Positions 11,593 through 22,616 of a stretch of 64,000 nucleotides of DNA are shown in pieces. Below the pieces are notes generated by a model that saw nothing but the letters and a program-made list of their open reading frames with translations, did not search any database and was not told where the DNA came from. Position 1 is the first letter of the stretch, and each line of letters starts with the position of its first letter. The translations under genes and the position numbers were made by a program. Source of the DNA: Triglochin maritima (taxonomy: Eukaryota; Streptophyta; Magnoliopsida; Alismatales; Juncaginaceae); the NCBI GenBank assembly GCA_963682175.1, contig OY821772.1, positions 52,040,925 through 52,104,924 of the forward strand, in the 5' to 3' direction.

Positions 11593-12538
11593 CTAAAAGG
11601 TAGGACAACCACGTACAACGACGCCTTTAGCCGTGGGGCAATGGGCTAGAGGACAGCCATCAGGATTATTCCCCCACCAATCCACATTCGTGTCCTTCAT
11701 CTGCAAGGCGAAGTACAACAGCACCCCCATGAACGCCACGCCGGCATCGAGTGCGCCCGACAGCACGTAGTTATGCTGTTTCCACATCTCAGGGTAATAC
11801 CCAGGCCCGGCCCAATAGCAGGAGCAGGGTGAGCTCCTGCTCCGGGCCTCATTCCGGGTCTCACTTTGAGGGGGCCTCAAAATAAAAATAAAAATGTACA
11901 TGACCTTATTGGGTTGCAAAGAAAATTAGTGTTAACACATAAATAACACTTAAACATTGATAAATTTGTCTCAAATATTGCTAAAATGACAAAAAAATTC
12001 AATTAATATTGCATTAAGTTAGTGAATTTTTTATTATTTAAACTAGGAGGATAATTTTTTTCAAATTTAGGAGTCTCGTTGTTGATTTTCGCACAAGGCC
12101 TCAAAAATTTCCGAGACGGCCCTGGTAATACCTAAGCACAACGTACCCCGACACGAACCCCACCAGAATCCAAGTTGTGTAAGACACGGCCGTGGCCGGA
12201 GGCATCATGCGGGTAGCGCCGATCAAGACCGGCATGTTTATGAGGCTTATCCAACGCTGCTTGAGGAACATTTTCTGGGCAACGTAGATGAACATAGGTG
12301 CGATGGCCCCGCCCAGAAAGAACCAATTGATGGCTGGGTATGGCCCTAGATTGCCGAAGATCCGACGTGGACCAATGAGACCCCATACGACCGATGCGTC
12401 GTAGAATATGTTGTCGTAGGGGCACGTCCATGGGCTGTTGCTTGCTAGTAGAGCCGTGTCGCAGATGTTTGGGACGGTCTCTAGTAGCCACCACCCCGTT
12501 GCCAAGTACACTATTGTTGCTATAATCGTTCCCAGGAC
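11593..12538 (-). pseudogene. oligopeptide transporter (OPT family), last exon, interrupted by a hAT insertion
   Basis: On the minus strand, acceptor AG at 12539-12540 opens an exon that reads VLGTIIATIVYLATGWWLLE and continues through the diagnostic SPWTCP motif, then transmembrane segments typical of the C-terminal quarter of plant OPT peptide/metal-complex transporters, to GYVVLRYY. A 323-bp transposon (11802-12124) follows in the coding sequence. The same frame resumes as PEMWKQHNYVLSGALDAGVA and ends GVVVRGCPTF with a TAG stop at 11593. Apart from the insertion the frame is open. Only the last of several exons is here; a matching first exon lies at 33195-33659 on the same strand and the middle of the protein was not found. 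It is therefore a broken gene. Confidence 0.85.
11802..12124. mobile_element. hAT MITE inserted in the OPT exon
   Basis: The left end CAGGCCCGGCCC and the right end GGCCCTG (inverse CAGGGCCGTCTC) are hAT-like terminal repeats. An exact 8-bp TSD GTAATACC lies at 11794-11801 and 12125-12132. The 323-bp interior is AT-rich and non-coding. The insertion separates OPT codons ending RYY from those beginning PEMWK. Confidence 0.88.
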
Positions 12539-12661
12539 CTACATGTACATAATAATTAATAATGGAACTTGGATCAGACAAATATTCCATAACTAACTAA
12601 CTAATTATTTATTGTTGAATACATTTGTATTGTTTAACTAAGGTCATGTTTTTGTCAAAAA

Positions 12662-13553
12662 ATGGATTCTCATCGTTAAGGATTAAAACTAATCCCAAAT
12701 ACGCAGCGGAATCGAAATAGTAAATCCAATTGACTAAAAATTGAGATCAAATGCAAATCCGAATTCAAACCACACAAAACACGCAAGATTTAACGTGAAA
12801 ACCCAATGCGGGAAAAACCACGGACGACACAACTACAAATCCATTATAGAGAAACGTATTACAAGGAGATACTTACAGGAGACACGAATAAACCGGCGAT
12901 GATACTCAGCTCAAATTCTCCCACCGAATCAACAAGGATACTCTCTCTCTTTTCTCTCAAGAATGCAAAATGGACAATAACAATCAATCTAATTGTTCTC
13001 TAATTACAAAGGGGACGAAATTGCCTTTATATAGTAGGCCAAAACAAGTATAAGTTATACCAAAATCGCGTGGAGAAATGTGCAAAACGTGGGCAGAAAC
13101 TGGGTCCAACGGTCGACCGAACGGGTGCTTCGGTCGACCGATCCTTTAATCGTATCGCAAACCATCTTTTACCGGTCGACCGAAAGTAAAGTACTGGTCG
13201 ACCGAAAAGCGACAATAACTTTTCTTTCTTGCTCGAGTGCATACTCGGTCGACCGAATCACTTAAGTTTCGATCGACCGAAAACCAACATGCACTTTTCT
13301 CCCAGCTCCTTGTATGTGCCCGGTCGACCGAATCCTAAGTTGTGGTTGATCGAAAACCGACATACACTTTTGCCCAGCTCCTCGTGTGTGCCCGATCGAC
13401 AGAATCCTATATTCCAGTCGACCGAAAATGGACAGACACTTTTGCTGGACAAATCAAAACACACATCCGGTCTACCGAACGCCTTCCGGTCGACCGAATG
13501 TCTGTTTTATCCCACAAATACTTTAATCACATATTCAAGGTAAACAACAACAA
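12662..13553 (-). repeat. 3' LTR of Copia family F
   Basis: Begins on the minus strand with TGTTGTTGTTTACC directly after the polypurine tract. U3 carries the CGGTCGACCG array (13110-13496). A TATA box (CTATATAAAGG on the minus strand, near 13024-13033) sits about 80 bp downstream of the array. The distal boundary is uncertain by a few tens of bases. Confidence 0.65.
13110..13496. promoter_or_regulatory. array of about 11 CGGTCGACCG-type palindromes in family F U3
   Basis: Exact CGGTCGACCG occurs at 13110, 13131, 13173, 13246, 13321 and 13487. One-base variants occur at 13195 (TGGTCGACCG), 13270 (CGATCGACCG), 13415 (CAGTCGACCG) and 13468 (CGGTCTACCG), and weaker ones elsewhere. Spacing varies from about 20 to 75 bp, so this is not a simple tandem repeat. 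Regulatory function is inferred from the position upstream of the LTR TATA box. Confidence 0.6.
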
Positions 13554-13634
13554 TCTCCACCTTTACCTTTAATAACCCCCGGAAATCATTGAAGGAACAC
13601 TTCCTTCCTCATTGTGTCGTCGTCTTAGCTCTAC

Positions 13635-15715
13635 CTACTTGGAACTCAAACCAACCAAGTTCACACATACCATGAACTTAGTTGAAATAACTGGCTTCGT
13701 CAACATATCAGCCGGATTATCTTCAGTGCCCACCTTCTTCACCACCACACCTCCTTCAGCAACAACTTCCCGAATGAAGTGATAACGAACGTCGATATGC
13801 TTCGTCCTCTCGTGGTACATCTGATCCTTCGTAAGATGAATGACACTCTGACTATCACAATAAATAACCACTGTATTCTGACCTGGACTAAGCTCTCCAA
13901 ATAAACCTTTCAGCCAAAGAGCTTCCTTTATACCCTCGGTCGCTGCCATATACTCTGCCTCCGTTGTAGACAAAGCGATAGTGTGTTGCAACGTCACTTT
14001 CCACCTAATAGCTGTGCTCCCAACAGTGAACACATAACCTGTCATAGATCTTCGTCTATTGCGGTCTCCCGCGTAATCGGCATCAACAAACCTCATTAAC
14101 GAATATGAAGATCGACCAAATTTCAGAGATAGGTTAGTTGTACCTTTTAGATACCGGAGAATTCACTTCACAGCTGACCAATGCTCCTTTCCTGAATTCG
14201 ACATATAGTGGCTCACCACACTGACCGCCTGAGCTATATCTGGACGAGTGCATATCATAACGTACATCAAGCTGCCAACTGCACTAGTACAAGGCACACG
14301 TGACATGCATGCCTTATCCTCCTCCTTCTTGGGACACAAGTCTACCGAGAGCTTAAAATGCGCGGCGAGAGGAATTCTTTCAGACTTGGCATTTTTCATG
14401 CCAAAACGATGCAAGACTTTCTCAATATATTGCTGCTGGGAGAGAAACAAATTCTTGCACGTACGATCGCGACGTATCTCCATACCTAGAATCCTCTTCG
14501 CTGAACCGAGATCCTTCATCTCGAACTCAACCTTTAACAATTCTTTAAGCTCAGAAACTTTAGACTTGTCCTTAGCTGCTACCAACATATCATATACATA
14601 GAGTAATAGCAAAACAAGAGAGCCATCTGGAAATACCTTTCGGTAAACGCAACAGTCATACTGGGACCTGTTGTACCCATGTCCAACCATAAAAGAATTA
14701 AATCTTTTATACCATTGTCGAGGCGACTGCTTTAATCCATAAAACGACTTCTTCAGCAAACATACCTTATTCTCTTTTCCCTCGACCACAAAGCCCTCTG
14801 GCTGGGACATGTAAATTTGCTCATCTAATTCTCCATGTAAGAAAGCGGTCTTCACATCTAGTTGCTCTAACTCTAAATCATGAATTGCAACCAAACTCAA
14901 CAAAACACAAATAGAAGTAGGCTTCACAACGGGTGAGAAAATATCGCTATAATCCACACCCTCCACCTGACTAAAACCACGAGCAACTAATCTTGCTTTG
15001 TATCTCACATCTGAGAGACCCTCGATTTTCTTCTTGAAGACCCATTTGCAGCTAACAACCCTTTTTCCTTTTGGAAGTTCTACCAGCTTCCAAGTTTGGT
15101 TCTTATGAAGAGACTCCATCTCTTCATTCATTGCACCCACCCAAGCAACTGAATCGGGTGCCAAAATTGCCTCTGAATACTTGCTTGGCTCACCAGAGGT
15201 TCCAATATCTTCAGTTGCACTAAGAGCATATGCAATGACTGATTCAGCATATCTACGAGGTTTCTTGGTCAGCCGCCTCTCTCTGACCCTTGCCAGCAAA
15301 TACTCTTCATTTTCCTCATATTTCGAACTCTCTCCTTGTGTCACACTGGTATCCTCATCAACAGTCACTACTGGTGGCTCCACCTGAACCAGAGTCCCAC
15401 TTGACACAGGATTAGAAATAACAGTGTCTTTCCTGGAAGGTAACATAGCAAGCTCATTAAAGACAACATTTCTTTCAACCATGAGCTTCTGAGATTCCTT
15501 GCACCACAAACGATAACCCTTCACACCCAAATCGTAGCCAAGGAATATACACTTCAACGACCGAGCATTCAATTTTCCTTGATCTACATGTGCGTACGCT
15601 GGACAACCGAAGACTCTCAACTTGGACAAATCTGAAGCTCCACCTGTCCAAACTTCTACCGGTGTTCTCATGTCCAAAACGGTGTGAGGTGAACGGTTTG
15701 AAAGGAATGTGTTCT
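13635..15715 (-). pseudogene. Copia family F pol (integrase C-terminus, RT, RNase H), inactivated
   Basis: On the minus strand the frame reads integrase tail (KLRVFGCPAYAHV), RT (YKARLVARGFSQVEGVDYS, LDVKTAFLHGEL, SFYGLKQSPRQWYKRF), then RNase H (LSTTEAEYMAA, CDSQSVIHLTKD) and the pol end DMLTKP. The RT active-site box, YVDDM in Copia elements, reads YVYDM, so one catalytic aspartate is lost. A TGA replaces a Trp codon near 14160, just before the region encoding ILRYLKG. Upstream gag, protease and integrase core are absent. It is therefore dead both by truncation and by point mutation. Confidence 0.85.
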
Positions 15716-17408
15716 AAAAGTTTTACTTTTAAATGCCAATTATTATGAATTGAATGAGAAATCATTTTGTTCCTTGTTTATGTTATTCGTCTTTTAGAAG
15801 TGTTAAGGAAGAGGCTCTTGGTCCTTAACCGTAGAGCTCTAAAAGATATTGGTTTACATAAAACAAAAGATATTCGCAATCATGGTAATTAACATGGGAC
15901 ATTAATTACCGGGTTAAGATTGTCGTGTTGGTCATAGATCATTGTAGCTCTACAAGTGAGTGACAACACGGGTATGCAAAAGAGGAAAATATTACTTTTG
16001 TATACTGAATAGACCTAATAAGTAAAATATTATAGAAATGTGTTTCTGTGTCATTAATATTTTACTGTGTCTTTGGTCCTTTGATATGAGACTTATATCT
16101 GATCACTTAAGGATTACTTAATTAGATCAGTGTCTTGAACTATCAATAAGTGTAGTGTAAAGGCATTGGTTGGTTAAGTACAACTTTTGTTGGAGAAGAT
16201 AGTTAGTCAAAAGATTATCATTGCCCCTCTTAATTGAGTGATGATATTAGTGGGCCCCTTGATAAAGCAAAGTTATAATGTGCACAATGTGATTTGAGTT
16301 AAGTCACATATTTATAACTAGCTTAAAGAGATCAAGAAATGAATACTAATAGAAAGATGACACAATACTACTTTGTGTGTATTCTTAATATCATGAGGCA
16401 AGGGACGAACACAAGTGGTGCGCTCCATCACTAAATGGATCGGGTTTTGGTTCAAGTGGAATTAAGACATCTAACTAATTGGGAGCTATAATGTGTAGCA
16501 AGATACCGCTTATAGCTTGTGATATTAAGCTCTTAATTGAAGGGAATGTGTTTTAAAACTTTTACTTTTAAATGTCAATTGTTATGAATTGAATGAGAAA
16601 TCATTTTGTTCCTTGTTTATGTTATTCGTCTTTTAGAAGTGTTAAGGAAGAGGCTCTTGGTCCTTAACCGTAGAGCTCTGAAAGATATTGGTTTGCATAA
16701 AACAAAAGATATTCGCAATCATGGTAATTAACATGGGACATTAATTACCGAGTTAAGATTGTCGTGTTGGTTATAGATCATTGTAGCTCTACAAGTGAGT
16801 GACGACACGGGTATGCAAAAGAGGAAAATATTACTTTTGTATACTGAATAGACCTAATAAGTAAAATATTATAGAAATGTGTTTCTGTGTCATTAATATT
16901 TTACTGTGTCTTTGGTCCTTTGATATGAGACTTATATCCGATCGCTTAAGGAGTTCTTAATTAGACTAGTGTCTTGAGCTATCGATGAGTGTAGTGTAAA
17001 TGCATTAGTTGGTTAAGTACAACTTTTGTTGGAGAAGATAGTTAGTCAAAAGACTATCATTGCCCCTCTTAATTGAGTGATGATATTAGTGAGCCCCTTG
17101 ATAAAGCAAAGTTAAAATGTGCACAATGTGATTTGAGTTAAGTCACATATTTATAACTAGCTTAAAGAGATCAAGAAATGAATACTAAGACAAAGATGAC
17201 ACAATACTACTTTGTGTGTATTCTTAATATCATGAGGCAAGGGACGGACACAAGTGGTGCACTCCATCACTAAGTGGATCGGGTTTTGGTTCGAGTGGAA
17301 TTAAGACATCTAACTAATTGGGAGCTATAATGTGTAGCTAGATACCGCTTATAGCTTGTGATATTAAGCTCTTAATATCACTGCCAACTTAGTTTAGATC
17401 CTCCCATA
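15699..17408 (+). repeat. family A LTR fragment (U3 part) as an 839-bp tandem duplication
   Basis: Unit 1 (15699-16537) begins TGAAAGGAATGTG and unit 2 (16538-17408) begins TGAAGGGAATGTG. Both run through the same sequence to GATATTAAGCTCTTAAT. Unit 2 continues to CATAGGTCACAC, which corresponds to about 40% of the full 2.1-kb family A LTR seen at 54696-56829. It lacks the palindrome array and TATA part. It interrupts Copia F (5 bp before: CGGTT) and ends abruptly against a family B LTR at about 17409-17413. Confidence 0.85.
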
Positions 17409-17412
17409 GGTC

Positions 17413-18271
17413 ACACATTTCTCGTTCGACCGATTGTCCTTTGTCTCAACCGAATCCCCTTCTCGGTCGACCGCCCCATACTTTGGTTCGACCGATTCAC
17501 TTAAGTAGAGTTAAGTTCTAGCTCGTTTGTCCGACCGAATATTCTTTTGTTCGACCGTTCTCTTTGAAATCAAGTTAACGGTCGACCGGTTTACTAGTTT
17601 CGGTCGACCGGTTCTGGACAGATTTGCAGCCCGATTTTCTGCTTTGTGTATCTTGCACAAAACCAAATCAAATCTATCCCCAACGGCTAGAATACCTTAG
17701 GAGCTTATAAATAGAGGATCAAGACTTGTTGTTAACACAACTCTCCAACTCCAATTGTCCCAATACATTAGAGAGAAACCTCAATCCTCAAAGCTCCCAA
17801 TTCTACACTCTTTAAGCCTAAACTTCACACATTTGATCATATACTCATCCTACTCAAAGTGTGCTCAATTAGAGAGTGAATCTCACTCAGTTACAAGTGT
17901 TGTCAAAAGAAGCAAGGACTTCGGTGAGAGCCCGAAGTGTCCCTCTCGGATTGTGAGAGGAAGAATTCAAGCAAGCGAGGGTTGTTCGCGTTGCTTGTGG
18001 TGTAAAGGCGTTCTCTCCCGGCCCGGAACGGGGAGTGGTTAGTGAAGACGTAGGCGGAGCTCGCGGAGTCGAGCGGAGCTTACAAGAGAGGACTAGGACC
18101 CGGGTGGGGTGCCGAACCTCTATAAAAACCGACGCGTCTTTTGTGGTTTACATTGTCTTTCTTTCTCTACTTGTTTGTTTATTCCGCTGCGCATTTGTTT
18201 GCTTAATCAAGTAGAAAATTAGGGATTAGATTAAAAGTGATTAGTGGACCCATAACCCACACGATCCTACA
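17413..18271 (+). repeat. truncated 5' LTR of family B copy 1
   Basis: Corresponds to the last 859 bp of the 3' LTR at 21251-22109. It contains the downstream half of the CGGTCGACCG array, the TATA box TATAAATAG near 17706, and ends GATCCTACA directly before the primer-binding site. Confidence 0.85.
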
Positions 18272-18323
18272 TTTGGTATCAGAGCCTTGTTAGCTAAATT
18301 CTATACTTAATCGTATTTTTAGC

Positions 18324-19967
18324 ATGGCTAGCACATCTAATCACTTAGAGGGTTTATGCACCACAAAGCCTCCTTTGCTTAATGGGTCAAATTATGATTA
18401 TTGGAAAAATAGAATAAAAATCTTTTTAATATCAAATGACCTTAAGTATTGGAAGTTTATTCAAAATCCATACATACCCCCAAATGAAGATGATTTAGAT
18501 TCTCTATCTAGGGCTCAAATGAAAGAAATTGAAATGAACTCTAAAATCATGAACATTCTTTATTGTGGCCTTAATGAGGGAGAATACAATAGAATTAGGG
18601 GTTGTGAAAGTGCAAATGAAATATGGCATAGGTTACAAATGCATCATGAGGGTGATAGTAAAACTAAAGAAACTAGGGTTAGTCTTCTCATGCATAAATA
18701 TGAAATATTTTCTATGCAAATCGGTGAGAACATAAGCGACATGAACACTCGCTTCACCGATAGCACTAACTCTCTTTTGATTCTTGGAAGAATGATAAAT
18801 GAAGGAGAGATGACTCGAAAATTCCTCCGGTCATTGAGCAACGATTGGTAAGACAAGGTCGTGGCAATCGAAGAATCGCACGATCTTTCAAAATTAAAGA
18901 TGGAGGAACTCATTGGAAATCTCATGGCCTATGAGCTCCAATTGAGTCATCGAAGAGAGAAGGAAGCTTCAAAGAAAAACTCCACCTTGGCATTACATGC
19001 AAATTTAGATGAACCAAGGAGGAGTATAGAAGATGAGGGCATAGAAGTCCTAGCCAAAGACTTCTTCAAATACCTCAAGAGGGATAAGGGAGAAAAGAAT
19101 GAAAGAAGAGGTAGAAGAAGTGAGAAAAGAGAAAAAGAAAAAGAGAGGGAGGAGAGTGAAAATGAGAGAAGATAGGGGGAGAAGAAAAAGGAGAGAAGGG
19201 ATAGGAGAAAAGAAAAGGAGAAGAGCAAGAGAAGAGAAAGGAAGGAGGAAGCACACAAGGCTACATGGGATGATTCTTCATCACCATCATCATCGTCTTC
19301 TTCCTTGCAAAGTAGAAGAGAAGTGGCTCACTCATGCTTCATGGCTATTGAAGATCAAAGTGAGGTAGATTCTAACTCTTGTTCTAGTAATTCATGCTCA
19401 ACTAAGTCTTATTATAGTGATAGCTCAAACTCTAGTGCAAATAATGAAAATTATACACATGATGAGCTTCAAAATGCATTTCATGATTTAGTTAAACAAT
19501 ATGAGATCATTTGTGAAAAGAACAAAAATGCTAGAAAAACTATAAATGATCTCAAATGCCAAATTGAATTAATCATGAATGAAAAGAATGAGGTGATTGC
19601 TAGACTTGAATCAAATGAATCATCACTTGCTAGTCTAAGTAAAACACCCATTGTTGATGAACATGTAGATCTTAAAGTTTCAAATATGCAATTAAGAAAA
19701 GATCTAGAAATGTTCACTAAAGGAACAAAAATGCTTGATATGCTTTTAGGTAGTCAAAGACAATCCTTAGCTAAACATGGTTTAGGATACAATGTTCAAT
19801 TAAAAAACCATGTATCTCATACTACATTAAATGGCAAGCATTTATTTGTTAAGTCTACTTCCTCAAGTGTGTGGGCTCCCAAAACCAAAATGGTGTGGAT
19901 TCCCAAAGCTAACACTCAAGGACCCAAAGTTGTTTGGGTACCTAAATCTACTCTTGTAGGAGCTTGA
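18324..19967 (+). pseudogene. gag of family B copy 1 with two premature stops
   Basis: One continuous frame of 548 codons broken by two stops. The N-terminal part reads MASTSNHLEGLCTTKPPLLN and then NGSNYDYWKNRIKIFL, a DUF4219/UBN2-type Copia gag. The first stop, at about 18849-18851, replaces a Glu codon (GAA to TAA) compared with copy 2. The second is TAG at about 19173 in a Glu/Lys/Arg-rich segment. The C-terminal third is a predicted coiled coil (residues of about 370-460) ending with tandem WxPK motifs (VWAPKTKMVWIPKAN, KVVWVPKSTLVGA). No CCHC zinc knuckle was seen. No pol follows, so particle enzymes must be supplied in trans. Confidence 0.8.
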
Positions 19968-20599
19968 GGAGGAGATTGGTGGTGACCGGGTGAGCTCTAG
20001 AGTCAAATTCAAATCCGGTTGCATCACCAAATGAGATTGGAGCTAAATTCGAATTCAACATTGGTATAAATTCCTATCTATACAATTCATGTTAAATTAG
20101 CTCTAATCTAGCTTCACATGCTTAATTGACATATCATATTGTTCAATTCATTGAAAATCATTATCCCTATTCATTGCAAATCATTTATCACATCCATTGA
20201 TTCTAAATGTCAAATTTTAAATGGATGTTAGAATAAGGCATAAGTTGAAACTTAAATGAACTTAACTTGAATCATACTCATTGTTTCCATTTAGCCTTAT
20301 TGATAGGGGGAGCTTAAATGTTATATCTTTTATTAGAGTAATGAAGTGCAAAATTTAGGGGGAGCAACTTCATTACAAGACATCCAAATTCTAAGCTTAA
20401 AGTCTTAAATAATTATTATTTTTGATGGATGTCAAAGGGGGAGAGATAATTAAGGGGGTAACTTGGAATTTGGCATAAAATTGAACAAAAACTATGCACA
20501 TCCATAGGGGGAGCATTAATATGCATAGTTTACATATACAAATTCCATGTATTTAGATAGAATTAAGATATAGGTTGCCATCATCAAAAAGGGGGAGAT
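19968..20599 (+). other. family B 3' untranslated region with repeated GGGGGAG tracts
   Basis: Non-coding DNA between gag and the 3' LTR. It contains at least five purine tracts of the form GGGGGAG or AAGGGGG, the last (AAAAAGGGGGAGAT, 20586-20599) abutting the LTR as the polypurine tract. The same arrangement is present in copy 2. Confidence 0.7.
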
Positions 20600-22109
20600 T
20601 GTTGGCTTTTTGACCTTAATCTAGGTTTTGATGATTTAATTAACCTAATCTTAATTATGATGATGTAGAGTAGCACACATATTGCATTGCATATATATTG
20701 CATGTGCTAACCTCTACAGGTGATCAAGACTCATGGAAGGAAGGAAATCAAGTCAAGATTTGTAATAAAGCTAAATGAAGACTTGTAATCTTGATTTTAT
20801 TTTGAGTCTTAGGAACATGTGTAAATTGAGCATACAAGAGTTAAAAACCAATCACATACACAATAGGTTCCCTATAGAAGTCACACACGAAATTTCACAT
20901 TATTTGGACTTCATTAGATCACCTAAACCTTAGTCGGAAATCACTTATAAACTTAAACCCAGATTTCCTGTGTGAACCGGTCGACCGAACCAGTTCTCAG
21001 TTCGACCGGTTTATAACAGACTCTCCACAGTGATTTTACCGAACTCTACCGGTCGACCGGTTCTACCTTTTCGGTCGACCGATCCCGGATTTTAATATGA
21101 CCGTTTTTCTTGTCGTATTCCTATAACGGTCGTATTCGTATAAAACAAAACTTAACCCCAAAATACATTCGGTAACCGGTCGAACGAAGACCTTGTTTCG
21201 GTCGACCGGTTGAACATATTTTCAGAAACCAAATTCCCTGCTATGGGTCGACACATTTCTCGTTCGACCGATTGTCCTTTGTCTCAACCGAATCCCCTTC
21301 TCGGTCGACCGCCCCATACTTTGGTTCGACCGATTCACTTAAGTAGAGTTAAGTTCTAGCTCGTTTGTCCGACCGAATATTCTTTTGTTCGACCGTTCTC
21401 TTTGAAATCAAGTTAACGGTCGACCGGTTTACTAGTTTCGGTCGACCGGTTCTGGACAGATTTGCAGCCCGATTTTCTGCTTTGTGTATCTTGCACAAAA
21501 CCAAATCAAATCTATCCCCAATGGCTAGAATACCTTAGGAGCTTATAAATAGAGGATCAAGACTTGTTGTTAACACAACTCTCCAACTCCAATTGTCCCA
21601 ATACATTAGAGAGAAACCTCAATCCTCAAAGCTCCCAATTCTACACTCTTTAAGCCTAAACTTCACAGATTTGATCATATACTCATCCTACTCAAAGTGT
21701 GCTCAATTAGAGAGTGAATCCCACTCAGTTACAAGTGTTGTCAAAAGAAGCAAGGACTTCGGTGAGAGCCCGAAGTGTCCCTCTCGGATTGTGAGAGGAA
21801 GAATTCAAGCAAGCGAGGGTTGTTCGCGTTGCTTGTGGTGTAAAGGCGTTCTCTCCCGGCCCGGAACGGGGAGTGGTTAGTGAAGACGTAGGCGGAGCTC
21901 GCGGAGTCGAGCGGAGCTTACAAGAGAGGACTAGGACCCGGGTGGGGTGCCGAACCTCTATAAAAACCGACGCGTCTTTTGTGGTTTGCATTGTCTTTCT
22001 TTCTCTACTTGTTTGTTTATTCCGCTGCGCATTTGTTTGCTTAATCAAGTAGAAAATTAGGGATTAGATTAAAAGTGATTAGTGGACCCATAACCCACAT
22101 GATCCTACA
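20600..22109 (+). repeat. 3' LTR of family B copy 1 (1510 bp)
   Basis: Begins TGTTGGCTTTTTGACC after the polypurine tract and ends CCTACA. A CGGTCGACCG array lies at about 20979-21446, and the TATA box TATAAATAG near 21544 is about 95 bp downstream. Confidence 0.88.
20979..21446. promoter_or_regulatory. CGGTCGACCG palindrome array in family B LTR (copy 1)
   Basis: About 15 full or half sites in 470 bp, often extended to ACCGGTCGACCGGT or TTCGGTCGACCG, mixed with degenerate forms such as GTTCGACCG. The array lies immediately upstream of the LTR TATA box. Confidence 0.6.
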
Positions 22110-22616
22110 GTAATATGCGGCGATTTCGCCGCACAATCTCCTTTGATTTAATCCGGATTTTTGTTGTGTGTTTATGATATGATTTGATCCTCCTTTGCGC
22201 GTCTGGATGATTTCTTTCCATTCTTTTGAGCTCCGGATTAATTCCTTTATATGTTTGGAGATTGATTTTTCTTTAGATTTTCTCCAAGATAATATTTTGG
22301 TGCTTTAATTGCAATTAGGTCCTTGTCTTTTTGCAATTAAATCCCCGGCTACTTTTGTGCGTAAGTCCTTGTTCTTTTCGTAATTAGGTCTTGAATGCTT
22401 TTATGCTTGGATACATTTCCATTTGAAACCCGATAAGGTTGCACTTCGTCTTTATGATAGAAATGAGTCTTTTGCACGCGTTTATGCTCGGAATGTGGGT
22501 AATTTGCATTCAGGTCCCTGTATTCTGTAAATAAGACTAAACACATACCTTAGTAGCATTTATTGATATAAAAGCAATCTAAATGAAAGACATATGATGC
22601 AATGTATGCAGTGCAT
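22110..22616 (-). repeat. partial LTR of the Athila-like Gypsy family
   Basis: Closely matches the 59290-59786 part of the Gypsy LTR at 58581-59786, including the hairpin GCGGCGATTTCGCCGC at 22117-22132 and the terminal region near GCAATGTATGCAGTGCATGA. The inner end is truncated against family B copy 1. Confidence 0.85.

Larger units (their letters stand above)
12662..15698 (-). mobile_element. truncated Copia element (family F): 3' half of pol plus 3' LTR
   Basis: Reading on the minus strand: integrase C-terminal part, reverse transcriptase, RNase H, a polypurine tract (AAAGGTGGAGA, near 13554-13565), then a 3' LTR. The 5' half is missing because a family-A LTR (starting at 15699) interrupts the integrase region at the sequence encoding NRSP. 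The outer LTR edge near 12662 is approximate, since no TSD could be checked. Confidence 0.8.
17413..22109 (+). mobile_element. family B Copia (SIRE-like, gag-only) copy 1, 5' LTR truncated
   Basis: Partial 5' LTR (17413-18271), primer-binding site TGGTATCAGAGC at about 18274, gag region 18324-19967, about 620 bp of G-rich non-coding DNA, polypurine tract AAAAAGGGGGAGAT, and a full 3' LTR (20600-22109). There is no protease, integrase, RT or RNase H. The shared part of the two LTRs differs at about 5 of 859 positions by eye. The base run after the 3' LTR is GTAAT; the matching left TSD was lost with the truncation. Confidence 0.85.

Noticed and set aside
13110..13496. Possible CRISPR-like array from regularly recurring CGGTCGACCG
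   Set aside because: Repeats are only 10 bp and palindromic with irregular spacing, located in a plant LTR, with no cas genes.
18947..19258. Leu/Ser/Phe-rich minus-strand frames resembling membrane proteins
   Set aside because: Complement of the purine-rich Glu/Lys/Arg segment of family B gag; the same applies to 26500-26931.
22349..22546. 65-codon minus-strand frame, similar to one at 59529-59714
   Set aside because: Both lie inside copies of the same Gypsy LTR; conservation reflects the repeat, not a gene.
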